A stretch of 64,000 nucleotides of DNA from Roseovarius carneus (GTDB lineage Bacteria > Pseudomonadota > Alphaproteobacteria > Rhodobacterales > Rhodobacteraceae): the NCBI RefSeq assembly GCF_020141465.1, contig NZ_JAHSPD010000001.1:1470374-1534373 (forward strand). Direction: 5' to 3'. The position numbers and the translations under genes are program-made. The notes under the pieces are model-generated. The model saw nothing but the letters and a program-made list of their open reading frames with translations. It searched no databases and was not told the origin of the DNA. Below, one piece after another: positions 8,435 through 18,329 of this stretch (position 1 is the first letter of the stretch; each line of letters starts with the position of its first letter).

Positions 8435-8578
8435 GCGAAGGAACTGTGTTACGCAGGGCAGAACGCGCCCTATTCCAACATCGAAGCGCAGCATGGGCAT
8501 TTGGCACTGCAAAAGGCGATCTTGGATGCGTTGATGGATTTTGAGGGGATAGCGGTAAAGGATACGGGCGTGCAGTAG
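8435..8578 (+). pseudogene. Possible 3' gene remnant in frame behind the YbaY-like gene
   Basis: Directly after the lipoprotein TGA the same frame reads 47 sense codons to a TAG. The text (KELCYAGQNAPYSNIEAQHG, then LALQKAILDALMDFEG) looks like real protein rather than noise, but has no credible start or ribosome site. It may be the tail of a decayed gene or a readthrough extension. No family is recognised. Confidence 0.3.
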
Positions 8579-8592
8579 AGCGCGCTTTGGCC

Positions 8593-9807
8593 CTAGCGCA
8601 TCAACGCGGGCAAATCCCCGGTGAGGCCCGCCGCCTCGCGCATGATCTTGCGGCGCAGGCCCGGCACGGCATTGATCGCGCCCATCCCCAGATCACGACC
8701 CAGACGCAGAAGGGGATTGTCGTTGGAAAAGAGACGGTTGGACGCATCGGTGGTGAGCGCAAGCGTAGCCACGTCAAAGCGCCGCCAGCGCGCATAACGT
8801 GCCAGCACATCGGCGCGCGCAATGTCCTCGCCGCGCATCCGCGCTTCGCTCAGAACTTGGGTGAGGGCGGCCACATCGCGCAAACCTGCGTTGAGGCCTT
8901 GGCCCGCGACAGGATGCACACCGTGGGCCGCATCGCCCACCAACGCCACACGCTTGGCCACAAAGGCGGTCGCGATGCTGAGGCTAAGGGGGTAGGTGTA
9001 GCGCTTTCCGGCCAAGGAGATATCGCCCAGAAAATCGCCGAACCGCGGGCGCAGAACGTGCAGGAAATCTGCATCGTCAAGCGCCGCGAAGCGCGCGGCG
9101 GTCTCGTCCGTCTCGCTCCAGACTATGGAGGACATATTGCCGGGCAGGGGCAGGATCGCCAGCGGGCCGGGGGGCATGAAGAACTGATGCGCGATGCCGT
9201 GATGCGGTTTCGCGTGGGCAATGGCCACGACCAGCGCGGTCTGACCATACCCCCATCCGGTGCGCGTGATGCCTGCCCGCTCCGCAGTGCCGGAGCCACG
9301 CCCATCGCTGCCGACAATGAGTTGCGCCTCGATCTCAGCGCCCGACGCAAGGGTGAGGCGGGCGGGGCCATTTGTGTTCTGAGCCACAACCTGGTCGTTT
9401 GAAATCAGGGTGATGCGGGGCTCTGCCTTCGCCGCATCCAGAAATGCACGGCGCAGGATACGGTCCTCGCACATATGGCCCATCGGGCCTTCCTCAAGCT
9501 CTGTATGGTCGAAATGCAGATAGAATTGCGACAGCGGTCCCATGCCTGCGCGCCCGTCACTCACCTTGATCTCCAGCATGGGCTGCGTGCGATCCGCGAT
9601 ACCCTCCCATATGCCAATTGCGTTCAGCAACCGGGTGGAGGCGTGAGCCAGCGCATAGGAGCGGCCATCAAAGGCCGCGTTCTTGCGCACAGGTTCGGGC
9701 AGGGCGTCGATGACGGTCACGTCAAAGCCAGCCTGAGCGAGGGCAAGGGCCAGCGCGGGGCCGTTCAGCCCGCCTCCGACAATGGCGATATCAGTCTTTG
9801 TGCTCAT
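8593..9807 (-). CDS. UbiH/UbiF/VisC-type FAD hydroxylase
   Basis: A 404-residue flavoprotein monooxygenase of the ubiquinone-biosynthesis group, expected to hydroxylate the quinone ring. IAIVGGGLNGPALALALAQAG near the N terminus binds FAD, the second motif is LIVGSDGRGSGTAERAGI, and VALVGDAAHGVHPVAGQGLN near residue 300 is the family GD motif. The ATG at 9807 (MSTKTDIAIVG) is chosen; an upstream start adds 12 unlike residues. Ring position cannot be told from sequence. It is divergent from the amidase gene. Confidence 0.9.
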   Translation of the reverse strand: MSTKTDIAIVGGGLNGPALALALAQAGFDVTVIDALPEPVRKNAAFDGRSYALAHASTRLLNAIGIWEGIADRTQPMLEIKVSDGRAGMGPLSQFYLHFDHTELEEGPMGHMCEDRILRRAFLDAAKAEPRITLISNDQVVAQNTNGPARLTLASGAEIEAQLIVGSDGRGSGTAERAGITRTGWGYGQTALVVAIAHAKPHHGIAHQFFMPPGPLAILPLPGNMSSIVWSETDETAARFAALDDADFLHVLRPRFGDFLGDISLAGKRYTYPLSLSIATAFVAKRVALVGDAAHGVHPVAGQGLNAGLRDVAALTQVLSEARMRGEDIARADVLARYARWRRFDVATLALTTDASNRLFSNDNPLLRLGRDLGMGAINAVPGLRRKIMREAAGLTGDLPALMR

Positions 9808-9904
9808 AAGGCTCAATATGATTGGGCGGGCGGGATTGTCCATGCGCCGCGCGGTCGCTACCGTGATTTTTCAATGGATTTTGCGATAGGTCAGGAGAGA
9901 TGTG

Positions 9905-11233
9905 ATGGACGCATGGCTGAAGATGAGCGCGGCGGAGCTGGGCCGGGGCATCGGCACGGGCGAGATTGACACGGCGGCACTGACCGAGACGTATCTCGCG
10001 GCGATGGCCGCGCATCCTGACACGGCGCGCATCTATAGCGCGGTCACGGCAGAGCGGGCGCGGTCCGAGGCGGCGGCGGCGGCAGAGCGCGCGGCGCTGG
10101 GCCAGAGGCGCGGGCTGTTGGACGGTGTGCCAGTGAGTTGGAAGGATCTTTTCGATAGCGCAGGCGTGGAGACGGCGGCAGGCTCGCGCTTGCTCTCGGG
10201 CCGGGTGCCTGCGCGGGACGCGGAGGTTTTGCAGGCGGCCACGGCGGCGGGGCTCGTGTGCCTTGGCAAGACGCATATGAGCGAGCTTGCGTTTTCGGGC
10301 CTTGGCCTCAACCCGATGACGGCCACGCCGCCTTGCGTGAACGATGCAGGCGCGGTGCCGGGCGGCTCCAGCAGCGGGGCGGCGGCGAGCGTGGCCTTCG
10401 GCCTCGCGGCGGCAGGGATTGGCAGCGACACGGGTGGCTCGGTCCGCATCCCGGCGGCGTGGAACGATCTGGTGGGGCTGAAGACCACGTCGGGGCGGGT
10501 GTCGCTCAAAGGCGCTGTGCCGTTGGCCGCGCGGTTCGATACGGTGGGGCCTTTGTGCCGGACTGTGGAGGATGCAGCGCTTTTGCTTGGCGCTTTGGAG
10601 GGCAGGCGCGGGCCGGATCTGCGCGGGGCGCATTTGCGCGGCATGCGCTTTGGCGTTCTGCAAACGGTGGCATGGGACGATATGCGCGCCGAACCCGGTG
10701 CCGCATTTGAGGCCGCCGCCGCACGGCTTTCGGAGGCAGGTGCTTTGGTGGAGCCGTTTGATGCGGCAGAAGTGGCCGAGGCGATGCCTCTGTCGCCCAC
10801 GCTCTTTTCCGGTGAGGCTTATGGCACGTGGCGCGACGTGATCGAGGCCGCGCCCGAGAAGATGTATCCGGCCATTCTGGAGCGGTTTCGCGGCGGGCGC
10901 GATGTGGGGGCCGCCGATTTCGTGGCGGCGTGGCAGAAGCTGGAGGCCCTCAGAGCGGTCTGGCATGCGCGTGTGGCGCGGTATGATGCGGTGCTCATGC
11001 CAACTGCGCCGATCTTGCCGCCCGACGCGGCGCGCCTGCAAAATGATGCGGGCTATTATGTGACCGAGAACCTTCTGGCGCTGCGCAACACACGGATTGG
11101 CAACCTTCTGGGGCTGAGCGCGATCAGCCTTCCGACGGGTGTGCGAAGCTGCGGGATCATGTTCTGCGGGGCGCCGATGGGCGAAGAGCGGTTGCTTCGG
11201 GTGGCCAAGGCAGCGGAGAGCGCTTTGCAGTAA
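9905..11233 (+). CDS. Amidase (amidase-signature family)
   Basis: A 442-residue amidase. The Ser-cisSer-Lys triad can be placed: Lys about 80 in VSWKDLF, cis-Ser about 154 in GGSSSGAAAS, and the nucleophile Ser about 178 in SDTGGSVRIPA. It lacks the GatA-specific neighbours (no gatB or gatC here), so it is more likely a catabolic amidase; substrate unknown. AGGAGA precedes the start; a GTG one codon earlier is possible. Confidence 0.9.
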   Translation: MDAWLKMSAAELGRGIGTGEIDTAALTETYLAAMAAHPDTARIYSAVTAERARSEAAAAAERAALGQRRGLLDGVPVSWKDLFDSAGVETAAGSRLLSGRVPARDAEVLQAATAAGLVCLGKTHMSELAFSGLGLNPMTATPPCVNDAGAVPGGSSSGAAASVAFGLAAAGIGSDTGGSVRIPAAWNDLVGLKTTSGRVSLKGAVPLAARFDTVGPLCRTVEDAALLLGALEGRRGPDLRGAHLRGMRFGVLQTVAWDDMRAEPGAAFEAAAARLSEAGALVEPFDAAEVAEAMPLSPTLFSGEAYGTWRDVIEAAPEKMYPAILERFRGGRDVGAADFVAAWQKLEALRAVWHARVARYDAVLMPTAPILPPDAARLQNDAGYYVTENLLALRNTRIGNLLGLSAISLPTGVRSCGIMFCGAPMGEERLLRVAKAAESALQ

Positions 11234-11241
11234 CCCACTGG

Positions 11242-11348
11242 ATTTGAGTATTTTTCCTAAGAAGAAGCCGAATTTGCCAAAAATGCCACAATGGGCTGTG
11301 CCTCGGGACCTTTTGCTGGACGCCCGGCAGGCATTTGAGTAGTTTTGT
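11242..11348 (+). repeat. Two imperfect copies of an ATTTGAGTA motif
   Basis: ATTTGAGTATTTTTCC (11242-11257) and ATTTGAGTAGTTTTGT (11333-11348) lie 91 bases apart in the gap between the amidase and aminotransferase genes. They share the ATTTGAGTA core followed by a T-run. Function unknown; may be a small dispersed intergenic element. Confidence 0.35.
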
Positions 11349-11391
11349 CACAAACGGGGCGCTTATGATCCCGAACCTTGAGGCAGTATAG

Positions 11392-12567
11392 ATGTTTCCC
11401 GAGCGGTTTTCGAACCTTCCGGCTTATGCGTTCCCGCGTTTGCGCGCTCTTTTGGACGTGCATGAAGCGGGTGGTGAAGCCGTTCACATGACGATTGGCG
11501 AGCCGCGGCACGCTTTTCCACCTTGGGTGATGGATGTGATCGCTGGGGCGTCGCATGAATTTGCGCGCTATCCTGAGAATGATGGCACGGCGGAGCTTCG
11601 GGGTGCGATTTGCGATTGGGCTGGGCGGCGTTACGGCGTGCAACTTGATGCGGGGCGCAATGTGTTGCCGCTCAACGGGACACGCGAGGGGCTTTACAAC
11701 GCTATGATGGCGCTCTGCCCTGAGACCAAGGGCGGGGTGCCTGTCGTGCTGATCCCGAACCCGTTTTATCAGGTCTATATGGTGGCCGCGCTAAGCGTAG
11801 GCGCGGAGCCTGTGTTTGTGCCTGCGACGGCTGAGACTGGGTTTATGCCCGATTACATGAGCCTGCCTGAGGATGTGCTCAATCGGGTGGCGGTGGCTTA
11901 TCTGTGCTCGCCCAGCAACCCGCAAGGGGCCGTGGCGCCCGAGAGCTATTGGCGCGATCTGATCGGCTTGGCTGAGCGCTATGATTTCAAGATTTTCGCT
12001 GATGAGTGTTATTCGGAGATTTACCGCGATGCACCGCCCGTTGGCGCATTGGAGGTAGCGGCCAAGATGCGCGCGGACCCTGAGCGGGTTTTGGCGTTTC
12101 ACAGCCTGTCCAAACGCTCAAACCTGCCGGGGCTGCGCAGCGGGTCTGCTATTGGTGGGCTGAAAAGCATCGCGCGGATGAAGCAATTGCGCGCCTATGC
12201 GGGCGCGCCTTTGCCGATGCCGCTGCAACGTGCGGCGGAGGCGGTTTGGGCCGATGAGGCGCATGTGGTTGAGAACCGTGCGCTTTACGGTGCGAAATAC
12301 GCGGCAGCTGATGAGATATTGGCCGGTGTGCCGGGATATCAAGGCCCGGAGGCGGGGTTTTTCCTCTGGCTGCCGGTGAAAGATGGCGAAGAGGCCGCCT
12401 TGCGGCTTTGGCGACAAACCGGCGTGCGGGTCCTTCCGGGCGCGTATCTGAGCCAAGACACAGATCAGGGCAATCCTGGCAAAGCATATATCCGGGTCGC
12501 CATGGTGGCCCCAATAGATGAGATGGCGCGCGGGCTCACAGCCTTGCGCGACTGTCTTTATAATTGA
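11392..12567 (+). CDS. dapC: Class I/II PLP aminotransferase, DapC-like
   Basis: A 391-residue fold-type I aminotransferase. The PLP-lysine is Lys240 or so in [16 protein letters not shown], which is also the phrase typical of N-succinyldiaminopimelate aminotransferases of lysine synthesis. [11 protein letters not shown] and [10 protein letters not shown] bind PLP. The N terminus ([20 protein letters not shown]) also fits DapC. The substrate is inferred; a broader aminotransferase role is possible. ftsK follows 14 bases later. Confidence 0.82.
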   Translation: MFPERFSNLPAYAFPRLRALLDVHEAGGEAVHMTIGEPRHAFPPWVMDVIAGASHEFARYPENDGTAELRGAICDWAGRRYGVQLDAGRNVLPLNGTREGLYNAMMALCPETKGGVPVVLIPNPFYQVYMVAALSVGAEPVFVPATAETGFMPDYMSLPEDVLNRVAVAYLCSPSNPQGAVAPESYWRDLIGLAERYDFKIFADECYSEIYRDAPPVGALEVAAKMRADPERVLAFHSLSKRSNLPGLRSGSAIGGLKSIARMKQLRAYAGAPLPMPLQRAAEAVWADEAHVVENRALYGAKYAAADEILAGVPGYQGPEAGFFLWLPVKDGEEAALRLWRQTGVRVLPGAYLSQDTDQGNPGKAYIRVAMVAPIDEMARGLTALRDCLYN

Positions 12568-12581
12568 GAACGAGGGACGAG

Positions 12582-15563
12582 ATGGCATATCAGACACGCG
12601 GGCGCGATCCGCTTTTGGACAGCAACATGGCCGAGGCGATTGAAAAGCGCGGCAAGGAGCTTTTGGGCCTTGGCCTTCTGGGTCTGGCCGCAGTGCTTGC
12701 TGCGGTCTTTGCCACCTACAGCCCTGATGATCCCAGCTGGCTGATGGCGGTGGACACTCCGGCGCAGAATTTCTTGGGTCAGACCGGGGCGACGATTGCC
12801 GCCACGCTCTTTATGGTTGTGGGGTGGGGCGCGTGGGGCGTGCCTTTGGTCTTGGCCGCTTGGGGCGTTCGCTTCTTGCTGCACCGGGGGCAGGAACGGG
12901 CCGCCGCCCGGTTGATTTTTGCGCCGATCTGGATTGCGGTTGTGTCTCTTTATGCAGCGTCGCTCACACCGGGGGCCGAGTGGTATGCCACCCATAGCTT
13001 TGGGCTGGGTGGTATTTTTGGTGATACGGTGTTGGGCGCTTTGTTAGGTATTTTGCCGATTGGGGCGGCGGCTGGGCTCAAGCTCTTGTCGTTGATTATG
13101 GGCGCCGGGATGCTGGTCTTTGGGGCCTTTGTGATGGGGTTTGAACGTAGCGAGATCTCGCGCATATTCCGCTTCCTGCTCGTTGGGGTGATCATGACCT
13201 ATTCGATGGTTATGGGTCTTGCTGCGCAGGGCAGCGCGCGCGCCGCAGATGCAGCACAAGCCGCCCGTGCGCGCCGCGCCGCGCGTGCCGAAGAGCCCGC
13301 CTTGGCGGCAGCCTCCCGCCGCGCCATCGACATTGTCCCCCCACGGATGAGCCGCAGCGCAGGGGCCACAGTGATCGAAGAGACAGGTCCCGCCGTGGCC
13401 CTCACCCACGCAACCCCGGTTGCGGTATCTTCTGAGAAAACAGGTCTTTTGGCGCGGATGCCGTCGCTTATGCGCAAGCCCGAGCCGATGCCTGAGCCTG
13501 AATTGGTGGAGCAGCCGACCTCCGATTATCAGGGCGAGGCGCCGGGCGCGGACCGGATCAAGGACAAGATCGCGGATGCAATCAAAAGCCGCGTGCGCCA
13601 GAACACGGCTGTGCAATCAGCCTATGCCGCGCCGCTGACCAAGGGGCGCGGGCGTGGCCCAACCCCGCTTGTGCTCAACACCAGCGCACCAAGCAAACTG
13701 TCGGCAGAGTCGGCCCTGAGTGCGGGTTTTGCTCTGCCGCCTGAGCCGCCTTTGACCTCTATGCGTCTCAACGTGCCAAGCGCGCCTGCCCCGCAAGCCG
13801 GGCAATGGGCGAGCGAGGTATCCGCCTATGCCCCGGCAGAGGTGCCAGAGGATATCGACAACGTGTTTGAGGATGCATGGGACGCGCCCGAACCCGCGCC
13901 TGAGCCTGAGCCAATGCGCATGGCCGCCCCCCGTATCCCAATCCCCGAGCCGCGCAAAGTGGTGCAGCACGCGCCCCGCAAGGTGCCCGCACCCTCCACG
14001 CGCGCCAAGGCCGAAGCGCAGCCCGCCCTGCAATTTGAGGACAAGGCGCAGACCTATTACGAGCTGCCCCCCCTCAACCTTCTGTCCAGCCCTGAGGCAG
14101 CCCCGCAGCAGCATCTCAGCGACGATGCGTTGGAGGAAAATGCCCGGATGCTGGAATCCGTGCTCGATGATTATGGCGTCAAAGGCGATATCGTCAGCGT
14201 CCGGCCCGGACCCGTCGTCACCATGTATGAGCTGGAGCCCGCCCCCGGTCTCAAGGCGAGCCGCGTCATCGGTCTGGCCGATGATATTGCGCGGTCGATG
14301 TCGGCCCTGTCTGCGCGGGTCTCGACCGTGCCGGGACGCAGTGTGATCGGGATCGAGCTTCCCAATGATCACCGCGAGATGGTCGTGCTGCGCGAGATCC
14401 TCGCCACACGTGATTTTGGCGATGGCACGCAGAAACTGCCCCTCGCGTTGGGCAAGGATATCGGCGGCGATGCTATGGTCGCGGATCTGGCCAAGATGCC
14501 CCACCTTTTGATTGCCGGGACCACGGGGTCGGGCAAGTCGGTGGCGATCAACACGATGATCCTCAGCCTGCTTTACAAGCTGACACCGGAAGAGTGCCGG
14601 ATGATCATGATCGACCCCAAGATGCTGGAACTCAGCGTCTATGATGGGATTCCGCACCTGCTCAGCCCCGTTGTGACCGACCCCAAGAAGGCCGTTGTGG
14701 CGCTGAAATGGACCGTGGCGGAGATGGAAGAGCGCTATCGCAAGATGTCTAAGATGGGCGTGCGCAATATCGGCGGCTATAATGGCCGTGTGGCGGATGC
14801 TTTAGGTAAGGGCGAAATGTTCAGCCGCACCGTGCAGACGGGGTTTGACGACAACACCGGCGAGCCAGTGTTTGAGACCGAAGAGTTCGCACCCGAAAAG
14901 ATGCCCTATATCGTCGTCATCGTCGATGAGATGGCGGACCTGATGATGGTTGCGGGCAAGGAGATCGAGGCCTGTATTCAGCGCCTCGCACAGATGGCGC
15001 GCGCGTCTGGTATCCACATCATCATGGCCACGCAGCGCCCGTCGGTCGATGTCATCACTGGCACGATCAAGGCCAACTTCCCCACCCGGATCAGCTTTCA
15101 GGTGACCTCCAAAGTCGATAGCCGGACCATTCTGGGCGAAATGGGGGCCGAGCAACTCTTGGGCATGGGCGATATGCTCTACATGGCGGGCGGCGCGAAG
15201 ATCACCCGCTGCCACGGACCTTTCGTGAGCGACGAAGAGGTGGAAGAGGTCGTCAACAACCTCAAAGCCTACGGCCCGCCCCAATATCTGAGCGGCGTAG
15301 TCGAAGGGCCTGATGACGACAAGGCAAGCAATATCGACGCGGTTCTGGGCCTCGCGTCCGAGGGCGATGGCGAGAACGAGCTTTACGACAAGGCCGTCTA
15401 CATCGCGATCACGGACCGCAAATGCTCCACCTCCTATATTCAGCGCAAGCTGGCCATCGGCTATAACAAGGCCGCGCGCCTTGTGGAGCAGATGGAGGAA
15501 GAGGGCGTCGTCAGTGCGGCCAACCATGTGGGCAAACGTGAAATTCTGGTGCCTGAGCAATAG
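12582..15563 (+). CDS. ftsK: DNA translocase FtsK
   Basis: A 993-residue septal DNA pump that clears chromosome ends into daughter cells and activates dimer resolution. It has an N-terminal four-helix membrane domain (residues 25-215), an Ala/Pro/Glu-rich linker (about 215-480), an alpha/beta motor with Walker A GTTGSGKS near residue 646 and Walker [15 protein letters not shown], and a C-terminal winged-helix gamma domain ([20 protein letters not shown]) that reads KOPS. The ATG at 12582 was preferred over an upstream TTG. Length is typical of alphaproteobacteria. Confidence 0.96.
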   Translation: MAYQTRGRDPLLDSNMAEAIEKRGKELLGLGLLGLAAVLAAVFATYSPDDPSWLMAVDTPAQNFLGQTGATIAATLFMVVGWGAWGVPLVLAAWGVRFLLHRGQERAAARLIFAPIWIAVVSLYAASLTPGAEWYATHSFGLGGIFGDTVLGALLGILPIGAAAGLKLLSLIMGAGMLVFGAFVMGFERSEISRIFRFLLVGVIMTYSMVMGLAAQGSARAADAAQAARARRAARAEEPALAAASRRAIDIVPPRMSRSAGATVIEETGPAVALTHATPVAVSSEKTGLLARMPSLMRKPEPMPEPELVEQPTSDYQGEAPGADRIKDKIADAIKSRVRQNTAVQSAYAAPLTKGRGRGPTPLVLNTSAPSKLSAESALSAGFALPPEPPLTSMRLNVPSAPAPQAGQWASEVSAYAPAEVPEDIDNVFEDAWDAPEPAPEPEPMRMAAPRIPIPEPRKVVQHAPRKVPAPSTRAKAEAQPALQFEDKAQTYYELPPLNLLSSPEAAPQQHLSDDALEENARMLESVLDDYGVKGDIVSVRPGPVVTMYELEPAPGLKASRVIGLADDIARSMSALSARVSTVPGRSVIGIELPNDHREMVVLREILATRDFGDGTQKLPLALGKDIGGDAMVADLAKMPHLLIAGTTGSGKSVAINTMILSLLYKLTPEECRMIMIDPKMLELSVYDGIPHLLSPVVTDPKKAVVALKWTVAEMEERYRKMSKMGVRNIGGYNGRVADALGKGEMFSRTVQTGFDDNTGEPVFETEEFAPEKMPYIVVIVDEMADLMMVAGKEIEACIQRLAQMARASGIHIIMATQRPSVDVITGTIKANFPTRISFQVTSKVDSRTILGEMGAEQLLGMGDMLYMAGGAKITRCHGPFVSDEEVEEVVNNLKAYGPPQYLSGVVEGPDDDKASNIDAVLGLASEGDGENELYDKAVYIAITDRKCSTSYIQRKLAIGYNKAARLVEQMEEEGVVSAANHVGKREILVPEQ

Positions 15564-15631
15564 GCGCATTGATGCCGGCAAGGCGTGTCTGTGCCTTGAT
15601 CTTCGGGTGGTGGGCGCTGATATGACAGGGG

Positions 15632-15648
15632 CTGTTATCGCATAACAG
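15632..15648 (+). promoter_or_regulatory. Inverted repeat between ftsK and lolA
   Basis: CTGTTAT-CGC-ATAACAG is a perfect 7-bp dyad about 55 bases before the lolA start. It has no T-run, so an operator is at least as likely as a terminator. Confidence 0.35.
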
Positions 15649-15700
15649 TGCCTGGGTCTGTTAGATTTGGCGGGCCATGTTCATCCAAGGAAGACCGCCC

Positions 15701-16306
15701 ATGAGAATCGCCCACTTTCTGACCGCCGCCGCCCTCAGCGTGTCTTTGGCCCTGCCTGTGCAGGCCGAGAAACTGTCGCTTGACGTGTTGTCCGGCTATC
15801 TCAACGGTCTCAACAGTGCCTCTGGCGCGTTCACGCAAGTGAATGACGATGGCACGATCAGCACCGGGCGCATCCTGATCAAGCGGCCGGGGCGGGTGCG
15901 GTTTGAATATGCGCCGCCCGACGCGACATTGGTGGTTGCCGATGGCGACACTGTGGGCATCATTGACGCCAAATCAAACGAGGGGCCGCAGGGTTACCCG
16001 CTGCACCGCACGCCTTTGTCGATCATTCTCGCGCGTAATGTGGACCTCAACCGTGCCCGCATGGTTACCGGCCATGCCTCGGACGGGACCACGACGACTG
16101 TGCGTGCGCAGGACCCGGAAAACCCCGAATATGGCAGCATTGATCTGGTCTTTACCGGCAACCCGGTGCAATTGCGCCAATGGGTGATCAACGATGGCAG
16201 CGGCAGCCGCACCACTGTGATCCTTGGGGATCTTGAGGTCGGCGTGCAGCTCTCGGACGATAATTTCGTTATTCCGGGGCTTGAGGGCGCGCGGATCGAC
16301 CGCTGA
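15701..16306 (+). CDS. lolA: Outer-membrane lipoprotein carrier LolA-like
   Basis: A 201-residue periplasmic protein with a signal peptide cut after VQA (MRIAHFLTAAALSVSLALPVQA). SGAFTQVNDDGTISTGRILIKRPGRVRFEY is the LolA core, which shuttles lipoproteins from LolCDE to LolB. No lolB is needed in this group. The ATG at 15701 starts the signal peptide; eight extra residues from an upstream frame are rejected. Confidence 0.88.
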   Translation: MRIAHFLTAAALSVSLALPVQAEKLSLDVLSGYLNGLNSASGAFTQVNDDGTISTGRILIKRPGRVRFEYAPPDATLVVADGDTVGIIDAKSNEGPQGYPLHRTPLSIILARNVDLNRARMVTGHASDGTTTTVRAQDPENPEYGSIDLVFTGNPVQLRQWVINDGSGSRTTVILGDLEVGVQLSDDNFVIPGLEGARIDR

Positions 16307-16326
16307 TCGGTCGATCCGGCTTGTTT
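16293..16326 (+). terminator. Hairpin terminator at the lolA 3' end
   Basis: GGATCGACCG (16293-16302) pairs perfectly with CGGTCGATCC (16308-16317) around a five-base loop that contains the lolA TGA, followed by a short T-rich tail. It lies between two convergent genes and could serve both. Confidence 0.6.
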
Positions 16327-16912
16327 AGCGGCGGCAGCGTCTGAGCTGTGCTTGATAATTCGCGGCCCGTGTCTCGACTGTTCCGGCAACACGCACCAGC
16401 CACGCTTTGCTGTTGTAGCTGCCGCGCGAGAAGCCTGTACGGCCCTCGTGATAGGCCAGATACTGATTACGCGCATCGGTCATTGGGATGCCAAGCTGAT
16501 CGCGGCTTTTGGCCATGTACCAGCCCATGAAATCGACAGCATCACCGATGTTGTCACGCCGTGCGCGGAAACTGTTGGTTTCCTGAACATACTCGTCCCA
16601 TGTCCCGTCCAGCGCCTGAGAATACCCAAAGGCAGAGCTTTGCCGCCCCATCGGGATCACGCCAAGCGTATAGCGGAAGGGCGTGCGCGCGTCTGACACG
16701 AACTTGCTCTCTTGGTAAATCGTGGCCATCTGAACGTGCACAGGCACGCCCCAGCGCCGCTCGGCGGCACGGAAGGCGCGGGAATATCCGGGCCGTTCAC
16801 TCAATATGGCGCAAGCGTCATCCAGATTGTTGGGTGCGGTGCCATAACCGCCCGTGCGGCCGCAGGCGGCCATCAACACCAATAGGATCGCTGCGCGAAG
16901 CTTTCTGCTCAT
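16325..16912 (-). CDS. Lytic transglycosylase (SLT) lipoprotein
   Basis: A 195-residue lipoprotein: lipobox LLVLMAAC (Cys17), then a lysozyme-like domain with catalytic Glu68 in MATIYQESKFVSD and a FGYSQALDGTWDEY segment. It should cut peptidoglycan glycan strands at the outer membrane. The Cys at the C terminus (LRRCRR) may pair with Cys34. Its 3' end converges on lolA. Confidence 0.88.
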   Translation of the reverse strand: MSRKLRAAILLVLMAACGRTGGYGTAPNNLDDACAILSERPGYSRAFRAAERRWGVPVHVQMATIYQESKFVSDARTPFRYTLGVIPMGRQSSAFGYSQALDGTWDEYVQETNSFRARRDNIGDAVDFMGWYMAKSRDQLGIPMTDARNQYLAYHEGRTGFSRGSYNSKAWLVRVAGTVETRAANYQAQLRRCRR

Positions 16913-16983
16913 CTGCCTCTCGCTCTTCTTTTTTCCCTATATTAGCGGATTTGCTCGCGTGGGGGAATCCCGAAATTGAGGCG

Positions 16984-17865
16984 TCAGAGAAGGACCGCCA
17001 AAAGTGCCGGCAACAAGAGCACGGACATCAGGGTCGAGACCACGACAAGCCCTGCAACCGCATCCGAATCGCCGCCGTATTTCTCGGACAGAAGGTAGGA
17101 TGTGACGGCCACGGGCGTTGCGATTTGCAGCACGAGCACGGCATGCGCCACCGGATCGAGATCAAACCAAAGCCCGGCACCCCAAGCGAGCCCTACGCAA
17201 AGTGCGGCTTTCACCCCCGAGAGCCCCACGGCCAGCCAGAGCCGTCCGGGCGCCAACCGCGCGACCGCCACGCCAAGCGTGATCAGCATCATGGGGATCG
17301 CCATTTGCCCGATCAGATCCAGCGCATTGGTCAAAAAGCGCGGCGTCTCCCAGCCCTGCCAGAGGAACAACCCGCCCAGAAGCGTGCCAGCCACCAAAGG
17401 CTCCCGCAGCACTTTGAGGATGGAACCGCCCCCGGATACCAGCCAGATCCCAAAGGTGAACGACCATATCGCCATGATCGCAAACACAACCACCGCATAG
17501 CTGAGACCGATATCGCCGAACGCGAAAAGCGCCAGCGGCAGACCCAGATTGCCCGTGTTGCCAAAGATTAGCGGTGCGGCGTAAGTCTGCCGCTCAAGCT
17601 GAAGCAGCCAAACCAGCGCGAGCATCACGACCGTGACCGCGCCGTAAGCGGCGACCGAGGCCAATGACAACGCCGTCAGCGCCTCAGGCTCGATATCGGC
17701 CTGCATCAGCGCCACGAAGATCAGACAGGGCACCGAAAGCGTCATCGCGATGCGGGTGACGAAGGCCACGGAGTACTCAAATCCGAGTTTCACCCAGACA
17801 AACCCGACTGCGGCGAGCATGAAGACAGGGGCGGTGATCTCAAGAACTGTTATTGCGAGGTTCAC
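16984..17865 (-). CDS. AEC family transporter
   Basis: A 293-residue auxin-efflux-carrier-type permease with about ten membrane segments; PLIFGNTGNLGLPLALFAFG and MAIPMMLITLGVAVA are family motifs. The GTG at 17865 (VNLAITVLEITAP) starts the first helix and is preceded by a GCGGGA site; the longer open frame upstream runs through the hspQ promoter and gene and is rejected. Likely exports or imports organic anions. Divergent from hspQ. Confidence 0.88.
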   Translation of the reverse strand: MNLAITVLEITAPVFMLAAVGFVWVKLGFEYSVAFVTRIAMTLSVPCLIFVALMQADIEPEALTALSLASVAAYGAVTVVMLALVWLLQLERQTYAAPLIFGNTGNLGLPLALFAFGDIGLSYAVVVFAIMAIWSFTFGIWLVSGGGSILKVLREPLVAGTLLGGLFLWQGWETPRFLTNALDLIGQMAIPMMLITLGVAVARLAPGRLWLAVGLSGVKAALCVGLAWGAGLWFDLDPVAHAVLVLQIATPVAVTSYLLSEKYGGDSDAVAGLVVVSTLMSVLLLPALLAVLL

Positions 17866-17910
17866 AGACTGTTTCCCGCCTATTGTGCTATCAGGGTTGG
17901 ACAAATCCCA

Positions 17911-17937
17911 CTTGAACCCTTTAATGTCACCCCTTAG
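17911..17937 (+). promoter_or_regulatory. RpoH (sigma-32) type promoter for hspQ
   Basis: CTTGAA (17911-17916), 13 bases, then CCCCTTAG (17930-17937). This matches the heat-shock sigma consensus CTTGAA-N13/14-CCCCATNT closely. It stands directly before hspQ, so the predicted mRNA leader is very short. The CCCC and following GGGG also form a small palindrome. Confidence 0.7.
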
Positions 17938-17950
17938 GGGCTGCAATGAC

Positions 17951-18277
17951 ATGATTAAGACACGCGCGAAATATAACCTCGGCCAAGTGGTCAAGCACAA
18001 GAAGCACCCGTTTCGCGGCGTGGTTTTTGATGTGGATCCAGAGTTTGCCAACACGGATGAGTGGTATTCCTCGATCCCCGAGGACAGCCGCCCGGTCAAG
18101 GATCAGCCGTTTTATCATTTGTTGGCCGAGAATGATCAAAGCTATTATGTCGCCTATGTGTCGGAGCAGAACCTTGTCGCTGACTATTCCGGTCAGCCGG
18201 TCGAGCATCCTGACATACCGGATCTCTTTGGTCCGTTCGAGGACGGGCTTTATCCGCTGCATTTTCAACTCAACTGA
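17951..18277 (+). CDS. hspQ: Heat shock protein HspQ
   Basis: A 108-residue protein: KYNLGQVVKHKKHPFRGVVFDVDPEF, then DQPFYHLLAEN and DLFGPFEDGLYPLHFQLN. HspQ binds hemimethylated DNA in older reports and acts as a Lon specificity factor. The ATG at 17951 gives MIKTRAKYNLGQ; the frame upstream is non-coding. A heat-shock promoter lies immediately upstream and a terminator immediately downstream, so it is a single-gene unit. Confidence 0.95.
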   Translation: MIKTRAKYNLGQVVKHKKHPFRGVVFDVDPEFANTDEWYSSIPEDSRPVKDQPFYHLLAENDQSYYVAYVSEQNLVADYSGQPVEHPDIPDLFGPFEDGLYPLHFQLN

Positions 18278-18281
18278 AGTC

Positions 18282-18304
18282 CGCCGCCTCATAGGCGGCG
18301 TTTT
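18282..18304 (+). terminator. Terminator of hspQ
   Basis: CGCCGCCT-CAT-AGGCGGCG, a perfect 8-bp stem with a three-base loop, followed by TTTT. It begins four bases after the hspQ stop. Confidence 0.8.
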
Positions 18305-18329
18305 CCTTGAGATGTATGGCGTGCGTGGG

